NCBI GenBank assembly: GCA_035556715.1
Contig: DATMER010000032.1
Location: forward strand, 1-64,000
Reading direction: 5' to 3'
Origin: DATMER01 sp035556715
GTDB lineage: Bacteria > Acidobacteriota > Thermoanaerobaculia > Multivoradales > UBA5704
Length of the DNA stretch: 64,000 bases
Positions 55,932 through 64,000 of this stretch are shown here, piece by piece (the first letter of the stretch is position 1; each line of letters begins with the position of its first letter). The notes under the pieces were generated by a model. That model saw nothing but the letters and a program-made list of their open reading frames with translations. It did no database searches and was not told the origin of the DNA. The position numbers and the translations under genes were made by a program.

Positions 55932-57073
55932 TGGAAGAACGCTGGGCTCGGCACCTCGTCTGCTCCCGGACCGGCGTCACCGCGCCCCTTGACGAGCCCG
56001 CCTTCCTCTCGCCGGCTGGAGCCCCGTGGCTGGTGGAGTACGACCTCGATCCCGCCAAGGGGGAGCATCTCCGCCGCGAGCTGCCCGGAAGGCCCTGGAC
56101 CCTCTGGCGCTACCGCGAGCTCCTGCCCCTCTCCGACTTCGACGGCCGGGTCGATCTCGGGGAAGGGGGGACGCCGCTGGTCCGTTTCCGCCGGATGGCT
56201 CCTGCGGGAGTCGAAGTGCTGGTCAAGGATGAGGCCCTCAATCCCACGGGCTCGTTCAAGGCGCGGGGGCTGTCCCTCGCCGTGAACCGCGCCCGGGAGC
56301 TGGGGGCCGGGGGAGTGCAGCTCGCCAGCGCCGGCAACGCCGCCCTGGCTCTCACCGCCTATGCCGCCGCCGCCGGCCTGCGGGCCAGGGTCGCCCTCCC
56401 CGAGGACACTCCCAGGACGGTGGAGGAGCGCTGCCGCGCCCATGGCGCCGAGGTGCTCCTGTCCCCCGGCACCCTGGTTGACGCGGCGAAGCTCCTCTCC
56501 GAAGGAGACGGCTACTGGACCATTTCGACGCTGCGCGAGCCCTACCGCGCCGAAGGGAAGAAGACCATGGGCCTGGAGCTGGCCGAGCAGCTCGGCTGGG
56601 AGCTTCCGGACTGGATCGTCTACCCCCTGGGAGGAGGCACCGGGATCGTCGGCATGCACAAGGCTTTCGGTGAGCTGCGGCGGCTCGGCCTTGTAGGAGA
56701 AAAGAAGCCGCGCTTCGTAGTCGTCCAACCCACCGGCTGCGCCCCGATCGTCCGCGCCTTCGAAAGAGGGGAGGAGGCCGCCGCTCCCTGGGAGGACCCG
56801 CGTACCCGGGTCTGGGGTCTGCGCGTGCCCAAAGCGATCGGGGACTTCCTGGTCCTGAGAGCCGTCCGGGAATCCGGAGGCACGGCCGTGGCGGTCGACG
56901 AGGAGAGGCTGGCGGAGATCACCGACCGGGTGGCCCGCCTGGAGGGAATGCGGTTCGGTCCCGAGGGCGCCGCGGCGCTGGCTGCGGTGGAGGATCTGAC
57001 GGCGAAGGGGGCTTTCGCGGCGGGGGAGCGGGTGGTGGTGTTCCAGACGGGAGATCCGGCGAACTACGTATGA
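55928..57073 (+). CDS. thrC: Threonine synthase-like PLP enzyme (381 aa)
   Basis: Fold type II PLP enzyme. The PLP lysine is in DEALNPTGSFKARG (about residue 112), and the phosphate-binding loop in PLGGGTGIVGM. The substrate-side LASAGNAALALTAYAA and the N-terminal region LVCSRTG followed by PLVRFRRM are typical of threonine synthase, which makes threonine from O-phosphohomoserine. Threonine synthase is favoured over threonine dehydratase by length and N-terminal form, but related enzymes cannot be excluded. ATG 55928 overlaps the preceding stop; ATG 55931 is one codon later. Confidence 0.85.
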   Translation: MMEERWARHLVCSRTGVTAPLDEPAFLSPAGAPWLVEYDLDPAKGEHLRRELPGRPWTLWRYRELLPLSDFDGRVDLGEGGTPLVRFRRMAPAGVEVLVKDEALNPTGSFKARGLSLAVNRARELGAGGVQLASAGNAALALTAYAAAAGLRARVALPEDTPRTVEERCRAHGAEVLLSPGTLVDAAKLLSEGDGYWTISTLREPYRAEGKKTMGLELAEQLGWELPDWIVYPLGGGTGIVGMHKAFGELRRLGLVGEKKPRFVVVQPTGCAPIVRAFERGEEAAAPWEDPRTRVWGLRVPKAIGDFLVLRAVRESGGTAVAVDEERLAEITDRVARLEGMRFGPEGAAALAAVEDLTAKGAFAAGERVVVFQTGDPANYV

Positions 57074-58101
57074 CCCCTCCTCTCCGGACCTTCCTCGACC
57101 TCCTCGTCTCCACCCGCACCGCCACCGCCGCCGTCGCCCTGGCCGGCACCGCGGACGAGGTCGCCTGGGAGGACGCGGCCGGAGATGCTACCCCGGAGGC
57201 CCGCTTCGACTTCGCCTCCCTGACCAAGCCGTTCACCTTCACCCTGGCCCTGGTCCTGGACCGGGACGGCACCCTCCCTCTCGCCACCCGGATCGGCGAA
57301 GTCTTTCCCGAGGCGAACCCCCGGCTGGGGGGCAGGCCCCTCTCCGACCTCCTCCGCCACCGCTCCGGCCTGGCCCCCTGGGAGCCGCTCTACCACCTCT
57401 GCCAATCCCACGAGGAGGTGCAGCCTCTCCTGCTCGACGGGAAGAGGATGAGGGAGTCCCGGCGCGCGGTGTACGGCGACCTGGACATCCTTCTCTATGG
57501 TCTCGCCGCGGAGAAGGTCACCGGCCAGCCCTATGACCGGCTGATGCGGTCGCGGGTGCTCGATCCCCTGGGGCTCTCCTCCGTGCAGCCGGCTCCGGGG
57601 GACCGGCCCGACATCGCCCGGAGCTTCATGGACACGGACCAGGAGGTGAAGCTGGCGGCGAAGCAGGGGCTGATGATCCCTCTCCAGGGTCCACCCCCGC
57701 GCGGGCTGCCCCAGGATGGCAACGCCCGGTTCCTGATCCGCCTGGGAGCGGGTCTTCCGGCTCACGCGGGCCTCTTCGGCCGCGCCCGGGACCTCTGGCG
57801 CCTGGGATCGGAATGGTTGGAGCCTCGACTTCTGTTGAACAGGGAGGCCACCGCGGCAGCATTGCGAGGCAGCCCGTTCTACCTGGGCTGGTGGCGGAGA
57901 GACCTGAAGGGCAGCGCCGGACGCGCCCTTTCCCCAGGCTCTTTCGGCCACACAGGCTTCGCCGGTGGCAGCCTTTGGATCGACCCTGAACAGCGCCGGG
58001 TGCTCGTTCTGCTCACGCACCGGACCGAGCCCTTCAGCAACATGAACCGGTGGCGGCGCCGCTTCCACGCGCTCGCGTCCGCCACATATATGATTCCCTG
58101 A
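57070..58101 (+). CDS. Beta-lactamase-fold serine hydrolase (343 aa)
   Basis: Class C/PBP-like fold. The active-site SxxK motif is SLTK (about residue 50), the second motif YGD takes the Y-x-N/D position, and HTG stands for the usual K/H-T-G. No signal peptide is apparent, so it may be cytoplasmic and act as an esterase or peptidase rather than on peptidoglycan. It overlaps the threonine synthase gene by 4 bp and is 15 nt upstream of the thiolase. Confidence 0.85.
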   Translation: MTPPLRTFLDLLVSTRTATAAVALAGTADEVAWEDAAGDATPEARFDFASLTKPFTFTLALVLDRDGTLPLATRIGEVFPEANPRLGGRPLSDLLRHRSGLAPWEPLYHLCQSHEEVQPLLLDGKRMRESRRAVYGDLDILLYGLAAEKVTGQPYDRLMRSRVLDPLGLSSVQPAPGDRPDIARSFMDTDQEVKLAAKQGLMIPLQGPPPRGLPQDGNARFLIRLGAGLPAHAGLFGRARDLWRLGSEWLEPRLLLNREATAAALRGSPFYLGWWRRDLKGSAGRALSPGSFGHTGFAGGSLWIDPEQRRVLVLLTHRTEPFSNMNRWRRRFHALASATYMIP

Positions 58102-58116
58102 CGGAGGCATCATCCG

Positions 58117-59304
58117 ATGAACGCACGAGACCTGGTCCTGGTGGACGGGTACCGCACCCCGATGATCGACTACAACGGTGACTTCGCCGACACCTCGGCG
58201 ATCGACCTCGCCGCGCACGTTGCCAAGGAGCTGCTTGCCCGCACCGGCGTTGAGCCGAGCGAGATCGACCACACGGTCGTGGGCAACGCCCTGCAGACCT
58301 CGCCCGACGCCATCTACGGCGCCCGCCACGTGGCGCTCAAGGCCGGTGTGCCCAACGAGGTCCCGGCCCTCACCGTGAACCGCCTCTGCGGCTCCGGCAT
58401 CCAGTCGGTCATCTCCGGCTCGCACCTGATCCTGGCCGAGGAGGCCGAGACTTGCCTGGTGGGCGGCATGGAGAACATGTCCCAGGCGCCGCACGTGATC
58501 TGGGGAGCCCGCAAGGGCTTCAAGCTCGGGCAGGGGCAGCTCCAGGACCTCCTCATGGTGGCTCTGATGGACACCTACTGCGGCCTCTACATGGCGCAGA
58601 CGAGCAACAACCTCGCCCGGGACTACGGGATCTCCCGCCAGGAGCAGGACGAGCTCGCGATCCTCTCCCAGCGCCGAGCCGGTGAGGCCTGGAAGGCCTG
58701 CCGCCTCTCCGAGGAGGTCGTGCCCGTGACCGTGGGCAAGGGCAAGCGCGCCAAGACGGTCGAGCGGGACGACCACATGCGTCCCGAGACCACCATGGCA
58801 GACCTGGAGGGCCTGCCTACCGCGTTCGACAAGGACGGCTTCGTCACGGCCGGCAACGCTTCGGGCATCGTCGACGGCGCGGCCATGATGCTCCTCTCGA
58901 CCGAGCGCAAGGCGCAGGAGCGGGGCTGGAAGCCGCTCGGCCGCATCCGTTCGTGGGCCACGGTGGGTGTCGATCCCTCGCGCATGGGCATCGGCCCGGC
59001 GCCGGCCATTCGCAAGGCGCTCGAGCGGGCAGGCATGACGATGAACGACGTCGACCTCTTCGAGATCAACGAGGCTTTCGCCGGCCAGATCCTGGCCGTG
59101 GTCCGCGAGCTGGACCTGGACGTGGACAAGCTGAACGTCAACGGCGGAGCGATCGCCCTCGGGCATCCGCTGGGCGCGTCGGGCACCCGCCTGCTGATCA
59201 CCCTGCTGAAGGAGCTGCGGCGGCGTGGCGGGGGAGTGGGAGTGGCGTCGGCCTGCATCGGCGGCGGCCAGGGGATTGCGATGGTGGTCGAGGCCGCGGC
59301 TTGA
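58117..59304 (+). CDS. Thiolase/acetyl-CoA acetyltransferase (395 aa)
   Basis: The nucleophilic Cys is in VNRLCGSGIQSVISG (about residue 90). His and second Cys motifs are GGAIALGHPLGASGTR and ASACIGGGQGIAMV. Other family marks: NEAFAGQ and NASGIVDGAA. The protein probably catalyses thiolytic cleavage or condensation of acyl-CoA; whether beta-oxidation or biosynthetic is not decided. A reductase gene of the SDR type overlaps its stop (TTGA), which would suit a ketoacyl-CoA thiolase plus 3-ketoacyl reductase pair. Confidence 0.93.
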   Translation: MNARDLVLVDGYRTPMIDYNGDFADTSAIDLAAHVAKELLARTGVEPSEIDHTVVGNALQTSPDAIYGARHVALKAGVPNEVPALTVNRLCGSGIQSVISGSHLILAEEAETCLVGGMENMSQAPHVIWGARKGFKLGQGQLQDLLMVALMDTYCGLYMAQTSNNLARDYGISRQEQDELAILSQRRAGEAWKACRLSEEVVPVTVGKGKRAKTVERDDHMRPETTMADLEGLPTAFDKDGFVTAGNASGIVDGAAMMLLSTERKAQERGWKPLGRIRSWATVGVDPSRMGIGPAPAIRKALERAGMTMNDVDLFEINEAFAGQILAVVRELDLDVDKLNVNGGAIALGHPLGASGTRLLITLLKELRRRGGGVGVASACIGGGQGIAMVVEAAA

Positions 59305-60056
59305 TCGACCTCACTGGCTACCGGGTGGTCGTGACGGGAGGCAGCCGCGGCATCGGAGCCGCGTGCTGCCGCCTCTTCGCCCGGGCCGGTGCCACGGTGC
59401 TCATCCAGTACCTGGCGAGCGGGGTCAAAGCCAACGCTCTTCTTTCCGAGCTTCGCCGCGCCGGGGACCTCCCACATCGGAAGATGCGCTGCGACGTGAC
59501 GCGGCGCGAGCACGTCCAGAGGCTTTTCCACTATGTGGAAGCGGAGTGGGGCGGGCTCGACTGTCTCGTCAACAACGCCGGCGTCTGGGTCCACGAGCCG
59601 CTGGAGAAGCTGGACCACCAGCAGCTCCTGGCCACGCTCGCGGTCAACGTCGTCGGCCCCTTTCTCTGTGCCCGCGAAGCCATCCGCCTGCTGCGCGAAT
59701 CCTCGAACGGCTCCATCATCAACATCAGCTCCACGGCGGGGCAGAGGGGAGAAGCCTTCTACAGCCCCTACGCCGCGAGCAAGGGAGCGATGATCTCGGC
59801 CACGAAGTCCTGGGCCACGGAGCTGGCCCCGGGCATCCGGGTCAACGCCGTGGCCCCCGGCTGGGTGGAGACCGACATGACCGCCGAGGCCCTGTCCGGA
59901 GAGCGCCGGGACGAGATCCTCGACAGCATCCCCCTCCACCGGGTCGCCACCCCCGAAGACATAGCCGGGCCGGTGGTCTTCCTCGCCTCTCCTCTTGCCT
60001 GTCACATCACGGGCGAGATCCTGAACGTCAACGGGGGGAGTGTGCTGGTGGGGTAG
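59301..60056 (+). CDS. Short-chain dehydrogenase/reductase, FabG-like (251 aa), TTG start
   Basis: Classical SDR: cofactor motif VVVTGGSRGIGAACC, NNAG at LVNNAGVWVHEP, catalytic Ser in IINISSTAGQ and YxxxK in YSPYAASKGAM. The C-terminal VAPGWVETDM and ITGEILNVNGGSV are typical of 3-oxoacyl-ACP/acyl-CoA reductases. TTG 59301 overlaps the thiolase stop and gives MIDLTGYRVVVTGG at the N-terminus. Specific substrate unknown. Confidence 0.88.
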   Translation: MIDLTGYRVVVTGGSRGIGAACCRLFARAGATVLIQYLASGVKANALLSELRRAGDLPHRKMRCDVTRREHVQRLFHYVEAEWGGLDCLVNNAGVWVHEPLEKLDHQQLLATLAVNVVGPFLCAREAIRLLRESSNGSIINISSTAGQRGEAFYSPYAASKGAMISATKSWATELAPGIRVNAVAPGWVETDMTAEALSGERRDEILDSIPLHRVATPEDIAGPVVFLASPLACHITGEILNVNGGSVLVG

Positions 60057-60083
60057 GCATCGGCCGAGCCTGAGCTACAGGCC

Positions 60084-60983
60084 TTAACCGCGAGAGAGGG
60101 TTCTCCCGCTCCCTTCCCCCTCCTGCAGATACCCCAGGCATTTGTAGATCAGCTTCGAAGTCAGGAAGTCGCTCGCGGGCAGGTTTCCGACCGGCGCCAG
60201 CTCGACCACATCCATCGCTACGACCTTCTTCTCCTGGAAGAGCCGGCGGAGGAGGCGCAGGGTCGGATACCAGAGCCCGCCTCCCGGTTCCGGGGTGCCG
60301 GTGGCAGGGACCAGGGAAGGGTCGAAGTAATCGATGTCGAAGGTGAGGTAGATCTTCTCGGGCAGGCCCGCGAGGAGTTGGGGGAAAAGCTCCTCGGCGC
60401 GGTCGAGGTCGTGGCCCCAGATCACGGGCAGCTTCTTCTCCCGGATGAGCTGGGACTCCGGGGTCGAGAGCGAGCGGATGCCCACGGCCAGGGTAGGGAT
60501 GCCGTCGTCCACGATCCTCCTCATGACGCTGGCGTGGCTGTACGGGGTGCCCTCGAACTCCTCGCGCAGGTCGGAGTGAGCGTCGAACTGGACGACTCCA
60601 ATCTCCCCGTGAACCTGCTTTGTCGCGCGGACCGGTGCCTGGGTTATGCTGTGCTCGCCCCCGAGGGTCACGAGGAACTTGCCCTTCTCCAGGTGGACGC
60701 GGGCTTCCTCCTGCAGCTCGGCCATGGCCTCGGCCATGTCGTAGGCCTCCGGCAGGAACGGCGGGAGCGTGGCGATGCCTATCTGATAGGGCTCGGCGCC
60801 CAGCTCCTCGTCGTAGAGCTCCATGCTCTGCGAGGCGCGGATGATCGCGGCCGGACCGGCCGAGGTCCCCTTTCCGTAGGAGACGGTCCGCTCGAACGGG
60901 ACCGGCAGGACCGCCACGCGGCTGGTCTCATAGTTGCTGGATTCCGGCTCCAGGAGGCCGAAGTTGGTCGACAGGTAGGGCAT
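60084..60983 (-). CDS. speB: Agmatinase/arginase-family ureohydrolase (299 aa)
   Basis: Binuclear Mn ureohydrolase. The ligand motifs are GGEHSI, VVQFDAHSDLR (D-x-H-x-D) and LTFDIDYFDPS (D-x-D). The N-terminal YLSTNFGLLEPE and the general length fit agmatinase, which releases urea from agmatine to give putrescine; other guanidino-substrate family members are possible. ATG 60983 is the sensible start. It diverges from the sirtuin gene about 50 bp away. Confidence 0.87.
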   Translation of the reverse strand: MPYLSTNFGLLEPESSNYETSRVAVLPVPFERTVSYGKGTSAGPAAIIRASQSMELYDEELGAEPYQIGIATLPPFLPEAYDMAEAMAELQEEARVHLEKGKFLVTLGGEHSITQAPVRATKQVHGEIGVVQFDAHSDLREEFEGTPYSHASVMRRIVDDGIPTLAVGIRSLSTPESQLIREKKLPVIWGHDLDRAEELFPQLLAGLPEKIYLTFDIDYFDPSLVPATGTPEPGGGLWYPTLRLLRRLFQEKKVVAMDVVELAPVGNLPASDFLTSKLIYKCLGYLQEGEGSGRTLSRG

Positions 60984-61047
60984 GGGCGGGGTTGTAACAG
61001 GCGGGACCCGGAGTGTCAACGACGATAGAGGACGGATGGAGGGACGG

Positions 61048-61800
61048 ATGGAGATCTCCGAAGAGCTGTGCGAGCGCTTCCGGACGGCGGAGCGCGCCGT
61101 GGTCTTCTCCGGCGCGGGCGTGTCCCGGGAGAGCGGTCTCGACACCTTCCGCGGTGCCGGCGGCCTCTGGGAGAAGATGCGGCCCGAGGAGCTGGCCACG
61201 CCCCAGGCCTTCCGCCGCGATCCTCCCAAGGTCTGGCAGTGGTACGGCTGGCGCTACGACACGGCCATCGGCGCGCAACCCAACCCCGCCCACCTCGCCC
61301 TGGTCGAGTGGGAGAGCCTCTTTCCCTCCTTCATCCTCATCACCCAGAACGTGGACGGGCTGCATCGCCGCGCCGGCAGCAGCAACCTTCTCGAAGTCCA
61401 TGGCACGATCCTCCAGGCCCGTTGCGAGCGCTGCAGCCGGATGCGGGACATGGGGGAGGCGATCGCCAAGTCGCGGGAGGAGCCTCCCGTCTGCTCCTGC
61501 GGCGGCAAGTTCAGACCCGCGGTGGTCTGGTTCGGCGAGAACCTCGATCCCGCCGTGCTCAACACGGCTTACGAGGAGGCGTCCTACTGTGACCTCTTCG
61601 TCTCGGTGGGGACGTCCTCGACCGTCTATCCCGCGGCCGGTTTGATCGAGGTGGCGCACCGGGCCGGCGCCTGCTTCGTCGAGGTCAACCCGGAGCTCAC
61701 CCCGTTCTCGCCCCTGGCCGATCTGCGGATCGCGGCTCCGGCGGGGGAGGCGATTCCGGAGCTCACCGAGGAGATCCGGCGTTGCCGGCGGTCGGATTGA
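61048..61800 (+). CDS. Sirtuin NAD-dependent deacylase (250 aa)
   Basis: A true protein deacylase, unlike the SIR2-STAND domain. NAD site: VVFSGAGVSRESGLDTFRG; catalytic region ITQNVDGLHRRAGS with the active His in LLEVHGTI; zinc Cys pairs C-x2-C (ARCERCSRM) and C-x-C (PVCSCGGKFRPAVVWFGE). Also VGTSSTVYPAA and VEVNPE. The zinc site and full catalytic core point to class III/U-type sirtuins. ATG 61048 has GGAGGG upstream; ATG 61036 is possible. Confidence 0.93.
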   Translation: MEISEELCERFRTAERAVVFSGAGVSRESGLDTFRGAGGLWEKMRPEELATPQAFRRDPPKVWQWYGWRYDTAIGAQPNPAHLALVEWESLFPSFILITQNVDGLHRRAGSSNLLEVHGTILQARCERCSRMRDMGEAIAKSREEPPVCSCGGKFRPAVVWFGENLDPAVLNTAYEEASYCDLFVSVGTSSTVYPAAGLIEVAHRAGACFVEVNPELTPFSPLADLRIAAPAGEAIPELTEEIRRCRRSD

Positions 61801-62468
61801 TCCGCGAGCTGCCCGAGAGCGAGCGGCCGAGGGAGCGCCTGCTGAAGCAGGGGAGCGACGCCCTCTCCGACGCGGAATTGGTCGCCGTGCTCCTGCGCAC
61901 CGGAGTCAAGGGCGTCTCGGCCGTCCGGATGGCGACCGAGCTGCTCCAGGAGACCGGCGGCCTCACCGGCCTGGTCGCGTTCACGCCGCAAGGGCTCCGC
62001 CGCAAGGGGCTGGGGACGGCCAAGGCCGCGACCCTGCTCGCAGCCGTGGAGATCGCCAGCCGCGTCGCGCGGGAGCAGCTCGACGAGCGCGAGCCCCTGA
62101 CCCGGCCTGCCGAGGTGGCGCGCTACCTCGCCCTCCGCTACTGGGCCCGCGACCAGGAGGTCATGGGCGCCCTCTTCCTCGACACCCGGAGCCGTCTCCT
62201 CGGTGAGAAGGAGGTCTTCCGCGGAACGCTCGACCGGGCCGTTGCCGAGCCCCGGGAGATCCTCAAGGAGGGACTGCTTCGCGGGGCCGCGGGGGTGGTC
62301 GTCTTCCATACCCATCCGAGCGGCGATCCCTCTCCCAGCCCCGAGGACTTGATCTTCACCCGCCGGATGAAGGAGGCCGGAGAGCTCGTGGGTGTGCGCC
62401 TGCTCGACCACTTCATCCTGGGCAGCGCGGGACGTTGGGTTTCTCTGAAGCAAAAGGGTGCGTGCTAG
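61797..62468 (+). CDS. radC: RadC-family JAB/MPN protein (223 aa), TTG start
   Basis: The N-terminus RELPESERPRERLLKQGSDALSDAELVAVLL is diagnostic. The JAMM motif is HTHPSGDPSPSPED. An HhH-like segment (LRRKGLGTAKAATLLAA) precedes it. TTG 61797 is preferred because it overlaps the sirtuin stop (TTGA), as elsewhere here, giving MIRELPE; TTG 61782 is the alternative. The protein's biochemical function is not settled despite its name. Confidence 0.92.
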   Translation: MIRELPESERPRERLLKQGSDALSDAELVAVLLRTGVKGVSAVRMATELLQETGGLTGLVAFTPQGLRRKGLGTAKAATLLAAVEIASRVAREQLDEREPLTRPAEVARYLALRYWARDQEVMGALFLDTRSRLLGEKEVFRGTLDRAVAEPREILKEGLLRGAAGVVVFHTHPSGDPSPSPEDLIFTRRMKEAGELVGVRLLDHFILGSAGRWVSLKQKGAC

Positions 62469-62478
62469 GCTGGCGCGC

Positions 62479-63750
62479 ATGTCGGATCACTACCATCTGG
62501 ACTGTTCTAGCGGCATCGCGGGGGACATGTTCCTGGGCGCCTGCCTCGACCTGGGGATGCCCCTGGACGTCCTCCACGAGACCGTAGCTCGTCTGCGTCT
62601 CCCCGGCGTCTCGGTCGAGAGCCGGAAAGCATCCCGCGGCGGCTTTGTCGGCACCCGATTCCGCGTGCTCGTGGACGGGAAGCCTTTGGAAGGACCCGAT
62701 CCCGAAGAGCATCAGCACCACCATCATCATGACCACGACCATGGTCACAACCACCATCATCACCACCACGGCCACAGCCGGGACCTCGCGGCGATCCGGG
62801 AGCTGATCCAGGCGAGCGACCTCGCGGGTCCGGTCAAGGAGCGGGCAATCCGACTCTTCCAGCGGCTGGGGGAGGCGGAGGCCAAGGCCCACGGCATGCC
62901 CATCGAGCGCGTCCACTTCCACGAGGTGGGGGCGATCGACTCCATCGTGGACCTGGTCGGAGCCGCAGCCGCGGTGGAGCACCTGTCCCCCTCCCGCATC
63001 ACGTGCGGCCAGGTCAACGTGGGCGGCGGCCGGGTCCAGACGGCGCATGGCGAGCTGCCCGTCCCCGCTCCGGCCACGGCCGAGCTGCTGCGCGGGATCC
63101 CCGTCTATGGCAGTCCGGGCGGCGAGCTGACCACGCCGACGGGCGCGGTCCTCCTGGCCGAGCTGGTGAGCGAGTACGTGGACTTCCCCTCCCTGGTGCT
63201 GGAGGGGACCGGTTATGGATTGGGAAAGAAAGACCTGCCCGACCGGCCCAACGCGCTCCGGCTCCTGAGGGGGAAGGGAAGAGAGACGCGTGCCGAGGTG
63301 ATGGTCGTGGAATGCGAGGTGGACGACCTTCCCGGGGAGGGGTTCGGCTTCCTCATGGAGCGCCTCCTCGAAGCCGGGGCCTTGGACGTCTACTTCACCC
63401 CCGTCCAGATGAAGAAGAACCGGCCGGGGACGCTGATCACGCTGCTCTGCCGGCGCCATCAATTGGAGGCTCTGGCCGGGGTCCTGCTCATGGAATCCGG
63501 CTCGCTCGGATGCCGTTATACCAGTGCAGCCCGCTTCGAAGCGGAGCGCGAGACCATCGAGGTCGAGACCGCTTTCGGGACGGTCCGCGTGAAGCGGGCC
63601 CGGCTGGACGGCCGGCCTCTCGCCGCAGCCCCCGAGTTCGAGGACTGTCGGCGGATCGCGCTCTCCAGCGGGGTGCCGTGGCGCGACGTCTACCGCGCTG
63701 CCTTGGCCGCCGTCGGCCGGTCTGAACAATCCGCTGCAGGGCAGTCCTGA
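62479..63750 (+). CDS. larC: Nickel insertion protein LarC (423 aa)
   Basis: LarC inserts Ni into the pyridinium thiocarboxylate cofactor of lactate racemase (NPN). N-terminal HLDCSSGIAGDMFLGACLDLG and VHFHEVGAIDSIVDLVGAA are diagnostic. A His-rich tract (about residues 79-105) separates the halves and could bind nickel. The C-terminal half has ECEVDDLPGEGFGFLMERLLEAGALDVYFTP (given in part) and KKNRPGTLITLLC. Both halves are in one frame here, unlike species that need a programmed frameshift. No larA, larB or larE lies nearby. Confidence 0.93.
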   Translation: MSDHYHLDCSSGIAGDMFLGACLDLGMPLDVLHETVARLRLPGVSVESRKASRGGFVGTRFRVLVDGKPLEGPDPEEHQHHHHHDHDHGHNHHHHHHGHSRDLAAIRELIQASDLAGPVKERAIRLFQRLGEAEAKAHGMPIERVHFHEVGAIDSIVDLVGAAAAVEHLSPSRITCGQVNVGGGRVQTAHGELPVPAPATAELLRGIPVYGSPGGELTTPTGAVLLAELVSEYVDFPSLVLEGTGYGLGKKDLPDRPNALRLLRGKGRETRAEVMVVECEVDDLPGEGFGFLMERLLEAGALDVYFTPVQMKKNRPGTLITLLCRRHQLEALAGVLLMESGSLGCRYTSAARFEAERETIEVETAFGTVRVKRARLDGRPLAAAPEFEDCRRIALSSGVPWRDVYRAALAAVGRSEQSAAGQS

Positions 63751-63774
63751 ACGGCAACCGAAAGCGAGACAGAG

Positions 63775-64000
63775 ATGACGCAATCCGAGACGGCGGCTCA
63801 GGGCCGCCTCGAGCTGGGTCTTGCCGGCGACGGCGCGCTGCGCTGGGCGGCCGCGGACCTGACCGGCGTGCTCCGCGAAGCGCGCGACCGGCGCGACCTC
63901 GGCCCGGTTTCGACCGCGGCGCTGGGCCGGTGCATGGCCGGAGCCGCGCTGCTGCTCCGCCTTTCCTCCAAGACCCCGAGCCGCCTGGTCCTGGACGTCC
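63775..64000 (+). CDS. hslO: Redox chaperone Hsp33, 5' part only
   Basis: The frame from ATG 63775 (GCGAGACAGAG upstream) reads to the window edge: MTQSETAAQGRLELGLAG, then ALRWAAADLTGVLREARD, PVSTAALGRCMAGAALLL and SRLVLDV. This matches the N-terminal domain of Hsp33, including PVSTAALGR. The zinc-binding C-terminal domain lies outside, so completeness cannot be judged. Confidence 0.75.
   Translation, partial: MTQSETAAQGRLELGLAGDGALRWAAADLTGVLREARDRRDLGPVSTAALGRCMAGAALLLRLSSKTPSRLVLDV

Noticed and set aside
61048..61800. Defence role for the SIR2-family gene near radC
   Set aside because: It has the zinc-binding Cys pairs and full core of protein deacylase sirtuins and sits among housekeeping genes, unlike the effector-type SIR2 domain of the STAND protein.

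Overview
The window is dense, GC-rich bacterial chromosome. TonB-dependent receptor, YfiR-type and lipoprotein genes indicate a Gram-negative (diderm) envelope. The redox repressor Rex, linked here to Complex I genes, is absent from most Proteobacteria. With the expanded HTH-TPR and STAND-TPR proteins, this points to Acidobacteriota (perhaps Thermoanaerobaculia-like). That placement is inference only: no rRNA gene is present. Starts are often GTG or TTG, and adjacent genes commonly overlap by 4 bp (ATGA, GTGA, TTGA).

Layout. 0.1-2.9 kb: a small secreted Cys-rich peptide convergent with an HTH-TPR regulator, then a zinc-finger-like/XRE pair. 2.85-3.35 kb: intergenic array 1 (20-21 nt period). 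3.5-9.7 kb: TonB receptor, YfiR-like protein, histidine kinase, response regulator and hybrid kinase in one run. 9.7-16.3 kb: miaA, hfq, a lipoprotein, pgsA and dnaE, almost all overlapping. 16.3-17.0 kb: a Phd/PIN toxin-antitoxin pair. 17.57-18.26 kb: array 2, an almost perfect 21-nt register. 18.3-22.2 kb: dioxygenase, membrane protein, glycosyltransferase and a secreted crystallin-like protein. 22.3-24.5 kb: universal stress protein, lipoprotein, DinB-like protein. 24.6-26.0 kb: eroded genes around an AbrB/PIN pair that carries a large palindromic operator. 26.3-31.8 kb: ECF42-type sigma factor and YCII protein, DHH-CBS-tRNA nucleotidyltransferase, rsmD. 31.8-43.3 kb: nuoAEFGHJKLMN ending in rex, with a good Rex operator and a terminator-like leader hairpin upstream of nuoA. 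43.5-46.9 kb: polysaccharide deacetylase, tRNA-Leu(CAG), rnr.

46.9-54.1 kb is the accessory island: a SIR2-STAND-TPR protein of anti-phage architecture, array 3, a RHH/PIN pair, a vestige of a second SIR2 gene, a lipoprotein, and a STAND-TPR paralogue that lacks the SIR2 domain and key ATPase residues. An imperfect 38-nt copy of the 3' end of rnr lies on the far side of the SIR2-STAND gene and array 3, which suggests how the island arrived. 54.2-64.0 kb returns to housekeeping: der, lipoprotein, threonine synthase, beta-lactamase-fold hydrolase, thiolase and SDR, agmatinase, sirtuin, radC, larC, and the 5' part of hslO running off the edge.

Most worth following up: (1) three unrelated intergenic arrays sharing a 20-21 bp period, about two helical turns; (2) the intact and degenerate STAND pair with its insertion scars; (3) a Rex-nuo feedback circuit visible in the sequence; (4) an HTH-TPR regulator next to a secreted peptide gene, which resembles peptide-pheromone pairs.
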